Below, in pieces: positions 41,009 through 50,339 of a DNA stretch of 64,000 nucleotides. Numbering within the stretch: position 1 is the stretch's first letter; each line of letters starts with the position of its first letter. Position numbers and translations under genes: made by a program. The notes under the pieces are model-generated. The model was not told the origin of the DNA and made no database searches. It saw nothing but the letters and a program-made list of their open reading frames with translations. Source of the stretch: an uncultured Clostridia bacterium (GTDB taxonomy: Bacteria; Bacillota; Clostridia; Christensenellales; UBA1242); contig CAKVID010000003.1 of assembly GCA_934754355.1 (NCBI GenBank), positions 1 through 64,000 on the forward strand. The letters are read 5' to 3'.

Positions 41009-41037
41009 TTGACAACAAAGTCATTCTTTGTTATTAT
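41009..41037 (+). promoter_or_regulatory. Promoter with palindromic spacer
   Basis: -35 TTGACA (41009-41014) and -10 TATTAT (41032-41037), spacing 17. The spacer contains ACAAAG-TCATT-CTTTGT (41015-41031), a symmetric site exactly between the two hexamers. This is a typical place for a repressor or a MerR-like activator. Confidence 0.8.
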
Positions 41038-41067
41038 ATATACAATAAATATTATGGGGGAAAATTT

Positions 41068-42111
41068 ATGGCAAAAACCAAATTTGTTCAATTCAATACA
41101 AAAAAATACGAAGATGATTGCCATGTCATCGGTTCTAATTTGTACATTATTCCTTTCACAAGAGGCACAAATAGAGACTGGAGAAAAGAGTATGCCGATT
41201 ATATAATCGCCAAGGCTACTGGTAGCGATATGCCAACACCTACTCTTAAAAATATAACCAATACTTTCTGGGGAGTATTCTACAAACCTGAAGATATGGA
41301 ATACGAGGAATTTTGCAATAAAATAGACGCTGGCGAGATTGCCATGATTGGTCATACGCCTATTATTCCTACAGGCAACGATTACACCAGAGTAGATAAT
41401 AATGGCAATCTACTTGTCAAAACTTTAACTAGCAAATTGGAAGATTATACTAATTGCGGGAATATGCTAATTGATGGCAGAACAGGAGAAGTTCTTAGAA
41501 TGCCTCAAGCATCTACAATTATCAATTCACTAACCGACCAATCCAACTATTACACTTGTGAAATTTATGATACTGAAGTTGACAAAGAAAGTGGCAACAA
41601 AGTTGTTACTGGCAAATCATACAATTTCTTAGATGCAGATGGCAAAATTGTAAATTCTGAGAGAAACTTTACTTTATCTCCAGACGGATACTCTATCACT
41701 CAATTTCCAAGAAAATATTACGATAGAGAGGGTAGCAAAGTTATTCATGATAGCACTATCTATCCAGACGGTTATGTGGTAGCAGAGGGTAGACATATCA
41801 ATTTCTACGAAAGCCCTATAGCACTTATTAAAGAGAATAGATATCGCATAGATAATGGCTATATGGGTTTAGTAGATAATGAAGAGCAATTCTTAACTGC
41901 ATTGTATTCTAGGAAAAATATGTTAGATAATATCGTTACTTCTTATGGCATTAAATTTGACGAAGGCAAAATAACCTACAAAATGTATCGTAGACTTATG
42001 GATTTATTAAATGACGAATTTGATAAATATGAAGAGTTTGAAGCAAAATTTGAAACCGATGCAGACCGCAAATTTGCCGAAACTCTAAGTAATACTCATG
42101 ATCAAAATTAA
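41068..42111 (+). CDS. Hypothetical protein (347 aa)
   Basis: A soluble cytoplasmic protein with no signal peptide or membrane segment. ATG 41068 after GGGGGAAAATTT is preferred; a frame extending to 40957 has no site. The middle contains several beta-rich segments (NNGNLLVKTL, DGKIVNSERNFTLSPDGYSI, YPDGYVVAEGRHINF), the C-terminus is helical and acidic. I recognise no family. Its promoter appears regulated. It is monocistronic, ended by a terminator at 42216. Confidence 0.75.
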   Translation: MAKTKFVQFNTKKYEDDCHVIGSNLYIIPFTRGTNRDWRKEYADYIIAKATGSDMPTPTLKNITNTFWGVFYKPEDMEYEEFCNKIDAGEIAMIGHTPIIPTGNDYTRVDNNGNLLVKTLTSKLEDYTNCGNMLIDGRTGEVLRMPQASTIINSLTDQSNYYTCEIYDTEVDKESGNKVVTGKSYNFLDADGKIVNSERNFTLSPDGYSITQFPRKYYDREGSKVIHDSTIYPDGYVVAEGRHINFYESPIALIKENRYRIDNGYMGLVDNEEQFLTALYSRKNMLDNIVTSYGIKFDEGKITYKMYRRLMDLLNDEFDKYEEFEAKFETDADRKFAETLSNTHDQN

Positions 42112-42215
42112 TAAGTGGTTGTATTATTAATTCGATGAGAATAAAACTAAAGTTGCCACAAAATAACACTTATGTGTGTAAGCAACAAATAGCAAAAATT
42201 GATTTTAAATGACAC

Positions 42216-42247
42216 AAAAAAAAGAACTGTAATAAGTTCTTTTTTTT
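42216..42247. terminator. Bidirectional intrinsic terminator
   Basis: AAAAAAAAGAACT (42216-42228) pairs with AGTTCTTTTTTTT (from 42235). It lies between the hypothetical gene (+) and jag (-), which converge. Confidence 0.88.
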
Positions 42248-42327
42248 ATTAAACTAAATTTATAAAAAGCATTTAATTTTAAGATTATATTCTAATACTT
42301 ATTATTTTCATAGAACTTCTAATTATT

Positions 42328-43041
42328 CTAATCAATATAATCAATAACCAAACATCTATTTGGCTCTACACCCTCACTATGAGTTCCAATATGTTCTATA
42401 TTAGATAGTGCAAAGTGTATTGCTTTTCTTTCGTAAGAATTCATAGGTTCCAATTTGATACTACGCTTAGTAGCAATAACTTTCTTTGCTACTTTCTCCG
42501 CTACTTGTTCAACTGTCTCTGCTCTTTTTCTACGATAATTCTCTACATCAATATATACTTTCTTGTGAAATTCTCTTACTTCATTTCTAACAATTGTATT
42601 AACTAAATACTGAATAGCCTCCAAAGTCTCTCCATGATAGCCTATCAAATTATTAATGCCATTTCCGTTGATTTTGAATATTACATCGCCATTTCTTATG
42701 CCTCTTGTAACACTCCCCTCAATTTCCATATGAGCAAGTAAACCTTCTAGGAATGGAATAACTAATTTAGTTACTTCTTCTACTCCCTCAGTTGCAACTT
42801 CAACAATTTGTTCTTCTTCAGTCTTAACTAATTTGATTTCTTTCTTTGTTGCATTATTTTTCTTATATTCTTCTCTTTCGCTTTCGTCTGCGAATGTGAA
42901 TATCTCTACAATTGCTTTCTTAAGCATACTGCCTTCAGAAATTACTTTGTATTCAATATCTTCTCTATTTACTCCAAGCATTTGCAAACCTTTGTCTAAT
43001 GCTTGGTCTACAGTTTTGGCGGTTACTTCTATATTTCTCAT
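42328..43041 (-). CDS. jag: Jag/KhpB RNA-binding protein
   Basis: A 237-aa protein: Jag-N domain (1-50), an acidic/Lys linker, KH domain (NGDVIFKINGNGINNLIGYHGETLEAIQYLVN) and R3H domain (RKAIHFALSNIEHIGTHSEG). Known to bind RNA and to affect cell elongation in Gram-positives. Immediately follows yidC (6 bases), the standard order. Confidence 0.95.
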   Translation of the reverse strand: MRNIEVTAKTVDQALDKGLQMLGVNREDIEYKVISEGSMLKKAIVEIFTFADESEREEYKKNNATKKEIKLVKTEEEQIVEVATEGVEEVTKLVIPFLEGLLAHMEIEGSVTRGIRNGDVIFKINGNGINNLIGYHGETLEAIQYLVNTIVRNEVREFHKKVYIDVENYRRKRAETVEQVAEKVAKKVIATKRSIKLEPMNSYERKAIHFALSNIEHIGTHSEGVEPNRCLVIDYID

Positions 43042-43047
43042 AATTAC

Positions 43048-44160
43048 TTACTTCCTTTTCCTATCATAAATAGCAACAGTTTTCTCTTTCTCTTTGGTTA
43101 TAGCGTCGTACTCTAGCATATCCACAAATGTAGTAACTAGCGGACTAGTAACAAGTGTAATTAATGCACCAGCCACAATGTACAAACCAAATGCAGCATT
43201 ATAAAATAATGTAAATATACCCATAATAATTGGCATTACAATTGTAAGTGCTTTGTTAGAATTATTGGCTGCAAGTTTAGGGTCTAAACCTTTCTTCTTT
43301 GCCCTTGCAACAGATATCCAATTATTAACAGCATAACTTAGATAATTGATACCAGCAGCAAGTACTACAAGTATAAATAATCCATTATTCTTTCTCTCAC
43401 TATCTCTCATAGGAGATATAACCAAATTGTATTCCGCTTCGCTTACTTGTTCGGTCTTTATTGTAGATTTCTTGATAAAATCGGAATATTTCATTACTGG
43501 ATTTACAGTAGAGTCAGCCAACCAAATATTCTTAATCCATAAGAATGAATTGGCTACTTCGTCATATTTTGCTTTGGCTTTAGTATTTGCAATACTTGCC
43601 TTCTCTTCTAGTACTTGTGCTTTCTCTTCGTCACTTAAACCTGTAGTTAGTTCTGCAATTTTGCTTTCGTATACTGTCATCAAATCTTCTTCATTGCCTA
43701 GACTATCTACATCTATTGAATATTCGGCAAAGTACTCTTTCCTTACTTGCAAGTACTGGTCGCCAATCTTGTATGCAGATATCTTATTTAATGCACCAAA
43801 GAGTGTCCAGAATACAACCATTGTAAGAACTAGATAAGCAAGCATTCCAAAACAAGTTCCTGTAATATTATAATTGTGAGACTTATATAGAGCCATTGTT
43901 TTCTGATTAAGTGCATTCTTATCATTTGCATATTTGGCATTCAACTTGTCTAGTTCTGGTTTGATTTCTGCTTGTTTTCTAGCACTCTTCTTAGAGGTAT
44001 ATCTATTAACAAAATCAAGTGGAACCATTACAAGTTTGATAATAATTGTTACAAGTATTAATGCAAGTGCGTAATTCTTCACAGCACCTTCCATTCCAAA
44101 TATTATACTTGACCAAAACCCTGTAGGTTTTACTAATGTAATTGCATTTAGTAAATCCAT
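43048..44160 (-). CDS. yidC: Membrane protein insertase YidC
   Basis: A 370-aa YidC/Oxa1: helices near 30-50, 105-130, 265-285 and 310-345 with the conserved cytoplasmic hairpin (SARKQAEIKPELDKLNAKYANDK). It has a long extracytoplasmic insertion at 130-255 and lacks the lipoprotein signal common in Bacillota. Starts after AAGGAGATTTGAA. Overlaps yidD by 13 bases. Confidence 0.93.
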   Translation of the reverse strand: MDLLNAITLVKPTGFWSSIIFGMEGAVKNYALALILVTIIIKLVMVPLDFVNRYTSKKSARKQAEIKPELDKLNAKYANDKNALNQKTMALYKSHNYNITGTCFGMLAYLVLTMVVFWTLFGALNKISAYKIGDQYLQVRKEYFAEYSIDVDSLGNEEDLMTVYESKIAELTTGLSDEEKAQVLEEKASIANTKAKAKYDEVANSFLWIKNIWLADSTVNPVMKYSDFIKKSTIKTEQVSEAEYNLVISPMRDSERKNNGLFILVVLAAGINYLSYAVNNWISVARAKKKGLDPKLAANNSNKALTIVMPIIMGIFTLFYNAAFGLYIVAGALITLVTSPLVTTFVDMLEYDAITKEKEKTVAIYDRKRK

Positions 44161-44432
44161 TTCAAATCTCCTTTAATATTAATGGGCACGAAATCGTATC
44201 CACACTTGCCACCCGGTCTACATCTAAATATTCTAGATATTCCCAGTCCAACGCCCCTAATTATTCCCCATTCTCTGATAGCAAGTATCATATATGTAGA
44301 ACAAGTAGGATAGAACCTACAACTGTGTGGAAGTAATGGACTAATAATACCCTTGTACACATATACAAGTGCAATTAGTGTTACTTGCAGTGGATAAATT
44401 AGTGCCTTGAGGATAGTTGCAATCAAACTCAC
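44148..44432 (-). CDS. yidD: Membrane protein insertion efficiency factor YidD
   Basis: A 94-aa YidD with the full Cys signature SCRFYPTCSTYMILAI, GIIRGVGLGISRIFRCRPGGKCGYDFVP. Sits between rnpA and yidC with overlaps, as in most bacteria. Confidence 0.96.
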   Translation of the reverse strand: MSLIATILKALIYPLQVTLIALVYVYKGIISPLLPHSCRFYPTCSTYMILAIREWGIIRGVGLGISRIFRCRPGGKCGYDFVPINIKGDLKWIY

Positions 44433-44767
44433 GATTTTAACTCCGTAAGATTAATTAGACTACTTAATTCCGCTCTAAGCATACCAAATGGCACTTGGTC
44501 TATACCCGCTTTGGCTATGATTACAACATTGTAATTATTAAGCATTGTAGGTACAATATCTCGCATAATAGCCCTTAGTCTTCTCTTGATTAAATTCCTA
44601 GTATGCGCTTTGCCAATTTTCTTGGATACCGAGAAACCAACTTTAAGTGGTCTATGCTTGGTTGGTAGATACACAATTGTTAGGTGTTCAGAATGTTTGG
44701 CTTTGCCGTTATTGTATAAATAGGCAAATTCTTTGCGTTTCTTCAGTCTATTAGTACTATTTAACAT
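44429..44767 (-). CDS. rnpA: Ribonuclease P protein component
   Basis: A 112-aa RnpA: NRLKKRKEFAYLYNNGK at the start, central KVGFSVSKKIGKAHTRNLIKRRLRAIMRD and C-terminal VIIAKAG. With RNase P RNA it removes 5' leaders from tRNA precursors. It overlaps yidD by 4 bases and follows rpmH. Relevant to the element because the giant RNA has a tRNA-like 3' domain. Confidence 0.97.
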   Translation of the reverse strand: MLNSTNRLKKRKEFAYLYNNGKAKHSEHLTIVYLPTKHRPLKVGFSVSKKIGKAHTRNLIKRRLRAIMRDIVPTMLNNYNVVIIAKAGIDQVPFGMLRAELSSLINLTELKS

Positions 44768-44867
44768 TCTTGCCCCCTATAGTTTTACTTATGTACTTTT
44801 TGGTCTACCATAAAAAAACTTTAAAAGTGCTTACAAATTACTTGTAAACACTATAAAAAAGTTCTAT

Positions 44868-45002
44868 TTACGCACTAAGTTTCTTTCTACCACGATTTCT
44901 TCTATTCTTAATTACTCTCTTGCCACCTTTAGTAGCCATTCTTGCTCTAAAGCCATGAACTTTGCTTCTTTGTCTCTTTTTTGGTTGATAAGTTCTTTTC
45001 AT
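44868..45002 (-). CDS. rpmH: 50S ribosomal protein L34
   Basis: A 44-aa L34, MKRTYQPKKRQRSKVHGF, then ARMATKGGKRVI and ending RGRKKLSA; complete and of standard length. First gene of rpmH-rnpA-yidD-yidC-jag. ATG follows AAGGGGAAATACT. Confidence 0.98.
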   Translation of the reverse strand: MKRTYQPKKRQRSKVHGFRARMATKGGKRVIKNRRNRGRKKLSA

Positions 45003-45086
45003 AGTATTTCCCCTTTACTTATGTATTTTTGAAAGTCTATTTTATTAATACAAAATAGAATATTTCGCTAAAAATTATTTGCGTTT

Positions 45087-45114
45087 ATTATATAAAACAC
45101 TTCAGATTTGCAAG
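45087..45114 (-). promoter_or_regulatory. Putative rpmH promoter
   Basis: On the minus strand TATAAT (complement of 45087-45092) lies downstream of CTTGCA with a 16-bp spacer. About 85 bases before the rpmH ATG. No DnaA-box cluster is seen in 45003-45255, so there is no sign of oriC here. Confidence 0.5.
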
Positions 45115-45255
45115 GTGCAACGAATAAATTTTATTAGAAAAATATATTCTCCACTAGTATTACACGCTTGCAATGTATCGCACTTGATACAAATTAGCCT
45201 TTTTAGTATAATAAATATTATATCAATTGTCAACAATAGTAATTAAAATTACCAC

Positions 45256-45303
45256 AAAAAAAATTGCAGTTTTCAACTAAATTTAGTTAAATCTGCAATT
45301 TTT
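45256..45303 (-). terminator. Terminator of the 45321-45920 gene
   Basis: AAAAATTGCAG pairs with CTGCAATTTTTT across an AT-rich loop that itself pairs (AACTAAATTTAGTT). Located just after the stop at 45321. Confidence 0.8.
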
Positions 45304-45320
45304 TAATTAGTATAGTATGC

Positions 45321-45920
45321 TTACCATTGTAAACTTTCGATATAAGTATACAAATCACTTTGATGAGCGATGAATTTGATTTGATAATCAGAATTACCCT
45401 CTCCATCAACTACATAAACTGTTCTTTCTTGGAAGTCTCTATCATTAGCAACTGGCATAACTAATTTTTGGAATGTAATAGTCTTAGTTGGGTCGGTTGC
45501 TTGAGAGTTCTTGTACTCTTTGCCATCAAACATAAGTTTCTGTTCGTCTATATATCCAAAGATTAAGCAAGTAGAATTCTTGGCAATAGAAGTCTCTACA
45601 TTAGAAGTTTTGGCTACTACAATTCTATACTCAAATTTACCGGTGCCTTGGAATATAGAACTAAGAACATTGTCTTTGGTTGATTTCTCTAGATATTTGG
45701 CAATATTATCTATAATTGCTTTCTGTTCGTCACTATCTTCATCGGCGTAATTATTAACACTTGCGTCTTTCTTATATACAGTTATATAATCATAACCACT
45801 AGCAATTGGATTATACAATTTCTTAGGTATCAATGCTAGAACAACTGTAAGAATTGTTATTGCTAGAACCACACTTATAATCACAATTGACACAATCTTT
45901 TTTGCTTTATTTGAATTCAT
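45321..45920 (-). CDS. Hypothetical membrane-anchored protein (199 aa)
   Basis: An N-terminal basic stretch (NSNKAKK), one membrane helix (8-30) and an extracytoplasmic mixed alpha/beta domain. No lipobox, no recognised domain. Lies after ftsH (67 bases) and has its own terminator, so it may be the last gene of an ftsH transcript. Could interact with FtsH or YidC as a membrane quality-control partner; that is speculation from position. Confidence 0.75.
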   Translation of the reverse strand: MNSNKAKKIVSIVIISVVLAITILTVVLALIPKKLYNPIASGYDYITVYKKDASVNNYADEDSDEQKAIIDNIAKYLEKSTKDNVLSSIFQGTGKFEYRIVVAKTSNVETSIAKNSTCLIFGYIDEQKLMFDGKEYKNSQATDPTKTITFQKLVMPVANDRDFQERTVYVVDGEGNSDYQIKFIAHQSDLYTYIESLQW

Positions 45921-45987
45921 TTCAATTTCCTTTTTGTTAATTATCTTTAATAGATATTATTATATTTTTGTCTTTTAGTCAATCAAA

Positions 45988-48402
45988 TTATTTGTCTTTG
46001 TCCGACTTCTTGGTTGTTTTTTCTTTGCTTTCTGCTCTGCGTTTGGTTACAGTTGCATTAGTCAATTTCTTGACAGCAGTTTTATTCTTGGCAGTTTTGG
46101 TAGTCTTCTTCTCGTCTACTTTCTCGTCTGCTTTATTTTCATCACTGCTATTTTTCTTCTCTTCCAATTTTTCTTGTGCTTTCTCTTTCAATTTCTCATT
46201 GCGTTCATTTAGATAAGCATCTTTCTCTTTATTAATCTTCTCGTACTCGCTAGCAAGTTTATCGTACTCATCTTTACCAAGCACTCCCGCTTCTTTCAAA
46301 GCCTCAGCCGCTTTCATCTTAAGTTCTTGTAATTTTGCTTGCTTAACAAGTTCGTTTTCTTTTCTTATTTCGTCTTCTTTCTCTTTGCGTTTTTGTTCTT
46401 TCTCGTGAAGTTTCTTCTCTATTTCATCACTACTCTTACCCGCAATTAAATCGTCAACTTCTTCGCCGTAGATAGTCTCTTCTTTAAGAAGTAAATCTGC
46501 CATACTCTCAAGTAGAGGTTTCTTCTTAAGCAACAAATCTTTGGCTCTCTTATAATTCTCGTCTAGAATTTTCTTGATTTCTTGGTCAATTATTTGAGCG
46601 GTATGCTCGCTGTATTGGTTCTGTACTTGATAGTCTCTTCCAATGAATACTTCGTTATTTTTGCCAAAACTCATAAAGCCTAGTTTATCGCTCATACCCC
46701 ATTCTACAACCATCTTTCTTGCAAGTTCGGTTGCTCTCTGGATATCGCTAGAAGCACCAGCACTTATATCGCCTATCATTATTTCTTCGCCAATTCTTCC
46801 ACCCATCATCATACAAATTCTATTATTTAATTTCTGAAGTGAATAATGGCTATCATCATCGCTTGGTCTAATATTAGTATAACCGCCCGCCATTCCTCTA
46901 GGGATTATAGATACTTCGTGTACTGTATCTCCACAATCCATAAATTTGGCAATAATTGCGTGACCACTCTCGTGATAAGCGGTTAATTTCTTGTCGTTCT
47001 CTGTTACAAGTCTACTCTTCTTCTGTGGACCCATTAGAACTTTGTTAATGCCTTCAGTTATATCTTCCATTGTAATTGTTAGTCTATTACTTCTTGCTGC
47101 AAGTATTGCTGCCTCGTTTAAGAAGTTCTCAATATCTGCGCCAGTGAAACCACTAGTAAGTCTAGCAATATCTTTGAAATTCACACCTTCTTCAATAGGT
47201 TTATTGGCAGCGTGAATTTTGATAATTCCTTCTCTACCTTTGACATCTGGAACATTAACATATATTTGTCTATCAAATCTGCCCGGTCTTAGTAATGCTG
47301 GGTCTAATACATCTGCTCTATTAGTAGCAGCAAGTATAATAATGCCTTGATTACTATCAAAACCGTCCATCTCTACTAGCAATTGATTTAGAGTTTGTTC
47401 TCTTTCATCATTTCCGCCACCTAAGCCCGCTCCTCTCTGTCTACCAACTGCATCAATTTCATCTATAAATACAATACAAGGCGCATTCTTCTTGGCTGTC
47501 TCGAATAAGTCTCTTACCCTGCTAGCACCAACACCTACATATAATTCTACGAAATCACTACCACTAATGCTGAAGAATGGAACATTGCTTTCTCCCGCAA
47601 CGGCCTTAGCAAGAAGTGTTTTACCAGTACCCGGATTACCTACTAGAAGTATACCCTTAGGAATTCTAGCACCAAGTGCTCTAAATTTTGATGGATCTTT
47701 CAAGAATTCAACAATTTCTCTTGTCTCTTCTTTCTCTTCTTCTGCACCTGCAATATCACTAAATCTAACATTGCATTTATCTACCATTTTGGCTCTATTT
47801 CTTGTAAATGTTGTAGCACCACTGCCCTTGCCTGAGAATAACTTAAGCAATACAAAAATGGATACTCCAAGTATAACTATCATAATAACATAAGGCATTG
47901 CAACCGACCAGAAACTCTCTTGTGGAACAACCTCAGTTATATTAATTTTATTAAGACTTGCATATTCTACAATAGATACCATTGTACCATTGCCAATATC
48001 GTACTGTGTTTCTCCCGCCTTGGCTCTATCTACCATTTTATTGAAAGTATAGAAATACTCAAGTGTTTGGCTATTGGCTCTAGCGTAAGTGAAATAGTAA
48101 TCGGCAAATTTAGGGAAACTCTTGCCTTCAAGTTTGGTATTCTGCACTCTAATGTAACATACACCACCTGAAGCATACATATCTGTAATGTAACCAGTCT
48201 CTACTGTATCCTCTATTGCATTGCCATCTTTATCTTTGGTCTCTTTGGTAAATTTACCTTCAAAGACTACTTGTTCTATTTGAGTAGAGTTAAGCATCTG
48301 TCCAGCATTTCCCTTGCTTGCAAAATAAAACATAAGTCCAAATACAAGTATGAATGCAAGAACTAGACCAAAACTTCTAAGTTTGCTACTTTTATTATTC
48401 AA
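45988..48402 (-). CDS. ftsH: ATP-dependent zinc metalloprotease FtsH, long C-terminal tail
   Basis: An 804-aa FtsH: two membrane helices (about 12-30 and 170-190), Walker A GNPGTGKT, Walker B IVFIDEID, second region of homology, and zinc site HESGH. The protease ends near residue 640; beyond it is about 150 residues of Lys/Glu-rich coiled coil (EKKLHEKEQKRKEKEDE and onward), much longer than usual tails. TTG start with AGGAGG 5 bases upstream. Degrades membrane and regulatory proteins. Confidence 0.95.
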   Translation of the reverse strand: MNNKSSKLRSFGLVLAFILVFGLMFYFASKGNAGQMLNSTQIEQVVFEGKFTKETKDKDGNAIEDTVETGYITDMYASGGVCYIRVQNTKLEGKSFPKFADYYFTYARANSQTLEYFYTFNKMVDRAKAGETQYDIGNGTMVSIVEYASLNKINITEVVPQESFWSVAMPYVIMIVILGVSIFVLLKLFSGKGSGATTFTRNRAKMVDKCNVRFSDIAGAEEEKEETREIVEFLKDPSKFRALGARIPKGILLVGNPGTGKTLLAKAVAGESNVPFFSISGSDFVELYVGVGASRVRDLFETAKKNAPCIVFIDEIDAVGRQRGAGLGGGNDEREQTLNQLLVEMDGFDSNQGIIILAATNRADVLDPALLRPGRFDRQIYVNVPDVKGREGIIKIHAANKPIEEGVNFKDIARLTSGFTGADIENFLNEAAILAARSNRLTITMEDITEGINKVLMGPQKKSRLVTENDKKLTAYHESGHAIIAKFMDCGDTVHEVSIIPRGMAGGYTNIRPSDDDSHYSLQKLNNRICMMMGGRIGEEIMIGDISAGASSDIQRATELARKMVVEWGMSDKLGFMSFGKNNEVFIGRDYQVQNQYSEHTAQIIDQEIKKILDENYKRAKDLLLKKKPLLESMADLLLKEETIYGEEVDDLIAGKSSDEIEKKLHEKEQKRKEKEDEIRKENELVKQAKLQELKMKAAEALKEAGVLGKDEYDKLASEYEKINKEKDAYLNERNEKLKEKAQEKLEEKKNSSDENKADEKVDEKKTTKTAKNKTAVKKLTNATVTKRRAESKEKTTKKSDKDK

Positions 48403-48657
48403 ATTGCCCTCCTAAAATCTTCAAGTAAATTATCTTTGGTTTTCTAGTCTTTATTTAATTTACTCAATATATCAAATATTCAAATCAAATTTTTTTGCAA
48501 ATATATGATATCATACCCCCTAAATATTTACAACTCATTTTAAGCCAAATAATAAAAATTGTTTAAATTTGTGTAGTTTTTGATTATTCAATTTGTTTAA
48601 GACTTGGTTATTTTGGGTTAATTTGTCAGTAGTAACAATTGTACTTTTAAATAACTT

Positions 48658-49209
48658 TTAATTTGTTATAGTTGCCAGATTTTTCATTCTTTTGCATTTG
48701 TCATTATAAAGTCTATCTGTTACGAACGCCACACCTAGAGATATAAATTTGGCAAGTTTCATTACAATTCCTAGTTTGGTAGAATTAAGGTCAAATTCTT
48801 TGTACTTCTTACCCACAATGCCAAGGATACTTATATCTCCAATTCTCTTCATGGGAATTAACCTTCCCATTCCCGCAAAGCCTCCCGTAGTTAATTTCAC
48901 TCTGCCTACATTATCATCAAGAGTTGCGTCAATTAACACTAGCGGATTGCTAGGGTGCATTGTCTCTATATAATTAACGGCCTCTGTTAAATTGGTGGCA
49001 TTAATATTGTAATCAAGCCCACCATAAACATATGCGGGAATATTGTATTTCTTAGTTAACATTTCCGCCACAATTGGAGCCAGACTATCACACACAAATT
49101 TATCACTGCCCACACACAGAAAGACAGGCATTTCTTTACCCCTTAATTTCTCTAGTAGCGATATTGCAAAATTTTTCTCGTCATTAAGTGTCAAAGTGTA
49201 TTCTTCCAT
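48658..49209 (-). CDS. yyaC: Spore protease YyaC (DUF1256)
   Basis: A 183-aa protein with PVFLCVGSDKFVCDSLAPIVAEML, VLIDATLDDNVGRVKLTTGG and LGIVGK, the layout of the YyaC/GPR-like family of sporulation proteins. ATG 49209 (MEEYTL) has TTTGGAGAATTT; a frame to 49224 includes that site, so the shorter start is preferred. It supports a spore-forming host. Regulation by a sporulation sigma factor is likely but not visible. Confidence 0.9.
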   Translation of the reverse strand: MEEYTLTLNDEKNFAISLLEKLRGKEMPVFLCVGSDKFVCDSLAPIVAEMLTKKYNIPAYVYGGLDYNINATNLTEAVNYIETMHPSNPLVLIDATLDDNVGRVKLTTGGFAGMGRLIPMKRIGDISILGIVGKKYKEFDLNSTKLGIVMKLAKFISLGVAFVTDRLYNDKCKRMKNLATITN

Positions 49210-49224
49210 AAATTCTCCAAACAT

Positions 49225-49590
49225 ATTTTACTTATCAATTAATTTTTTACACTTATCTCACTTTTTAAAACATATAAATTTTAAATAACATTTAATTAAA
49301 GTTGCAAGAAATTGTCAGAAATTAATATAATACGCAAATTTTGGCTTTAATTAGGCGTATTTCATATGTGTAGTGATTTTTATCTATTTTACTTCCAAAT
49401 TGCAAAAATTAACTATATTACTTATTTTTTTGGGGATTGTTGGCAATAATAAAATTAGTAATTTATATTATACAAAAATTTTAGAAACATATCTTACATT
49501 AAATGACAAAAAAAATTATATATGATATTATTTAATATATGCAAAAACATGTTTAGTGTTTATTACTTGCAATTCAAGGAGAATAACATT
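49225..49590. other. 366-bp divergent intergenic region
   Basis: AT-rich, no gene. On the + strand TTGCAA (49302-49307) and TATAAT (49326-49331) with an 18-bp spacer could drive the CvpA-like gene with a leader of about 250 nt. Nothing else is recognised. Confidence 0.5.
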
Positions 49591-50289
49591 ATGTGGCCTT
49601 ACATTATTGATGGCGTTTTGATATTAATACTTGTGATATCTACCATAGTAGGCATTGTCAAAGGTTTCTTTGATAGTTTGCTTAGTCTACTTGGTACTGG
49701 TTTATCTTTTTCGATAGCAGTTTTTACTGCCAAGTATGTATCTGGCTTCTTAAATAAAATTATTGGTATTGAGGAATTTGTACTAAATAAACTTGATGCT
49801 ACTAATGAGGGAACTGTTGAATTTTTTGGCACAAGAACTAATGCCGATGTTGCCAAATTCTGTACTTGGATTGTTACAGTAATCGTAATGTTCTTAATTA
49901 TAAAATTAGCAATATTTATTCTTGCCAAGATATTTGAGAGTGTTACCAAGAATAGTCCTACACTTAGTGGAATTAATAGAGTGTTCGGAATGCTATTTGG
50001 ATTGCTTAAAGGTGCAGCATGGGTAGTAGTTTTATTAGCACTATGCAGTTCAGTTTCCAAAGTTCCAGTAATTGGCACTACTATTAATAATAAAATTGCA
50101 GAAACTAAAGTAACAAGTTTTGTGTACAAATATGTAGACGACTTTGTAGAGACACAATTAACTCAAGAGAAGATTGACGGAATTATAAATAAACTAACTG
50201 GTAACGACCAGGGTGGCTCAAGTGAAACGCCTAGCGATACTCCAAGTGGAACTCCTAGCGAGACACCAAGCGAAACCACAACAGAATAA
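49591..50289 (+). CDS. CvpA-family membrane protein
   Basis: A 232-aa protein; start ATG 49591 (MWPYIID) has AAGGAG at 49577-49582, so the in-frame ATG at 49522 is not used. Four membrane helices with the CvpA pattern DGVLILILVISTIVGIVKGF and a C-terminal Ser/Pro/Thr/Glu low-complexity tail of imperfect SETPSDTP-like repeats. CvpA proteins are linked to colicin V export, envelope homeostasis and purF regulation; exact role unknown. Confidence 0.85.
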   Translation: MWPYIIDGVLILILVISTIVGIVKGFFDSLLSLLGTGLSFSIAVFTAKYVSGFLNKIIGIEEFVLNKLDATNEGTVEFFGTRTNADVAKFCTWIVTVIVMFLIIKLAIFILAKIFESVTKNSPTLSGINRVFGMLFGLLKGAAWVVVLLALCSSVSKVPVIGTTINNKIAETKVTSFVYKYVDDFVETQLTQEKIDGIINKLTGNDQGGSSETPSDTPSGTPSETPSETTTE

Positions 50290-50339
50290 TACACTATACA
50301 ATTTTTTAACTGGAAAAATAAAAATATCAAGGTGAAAAA

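Noticed and set aside
47492..47893. 133-codon + strand frame opposite ftsH
   Set aside because: Antisense to the highly conserved AAA+ domain of ftsH, so a coding shadow.
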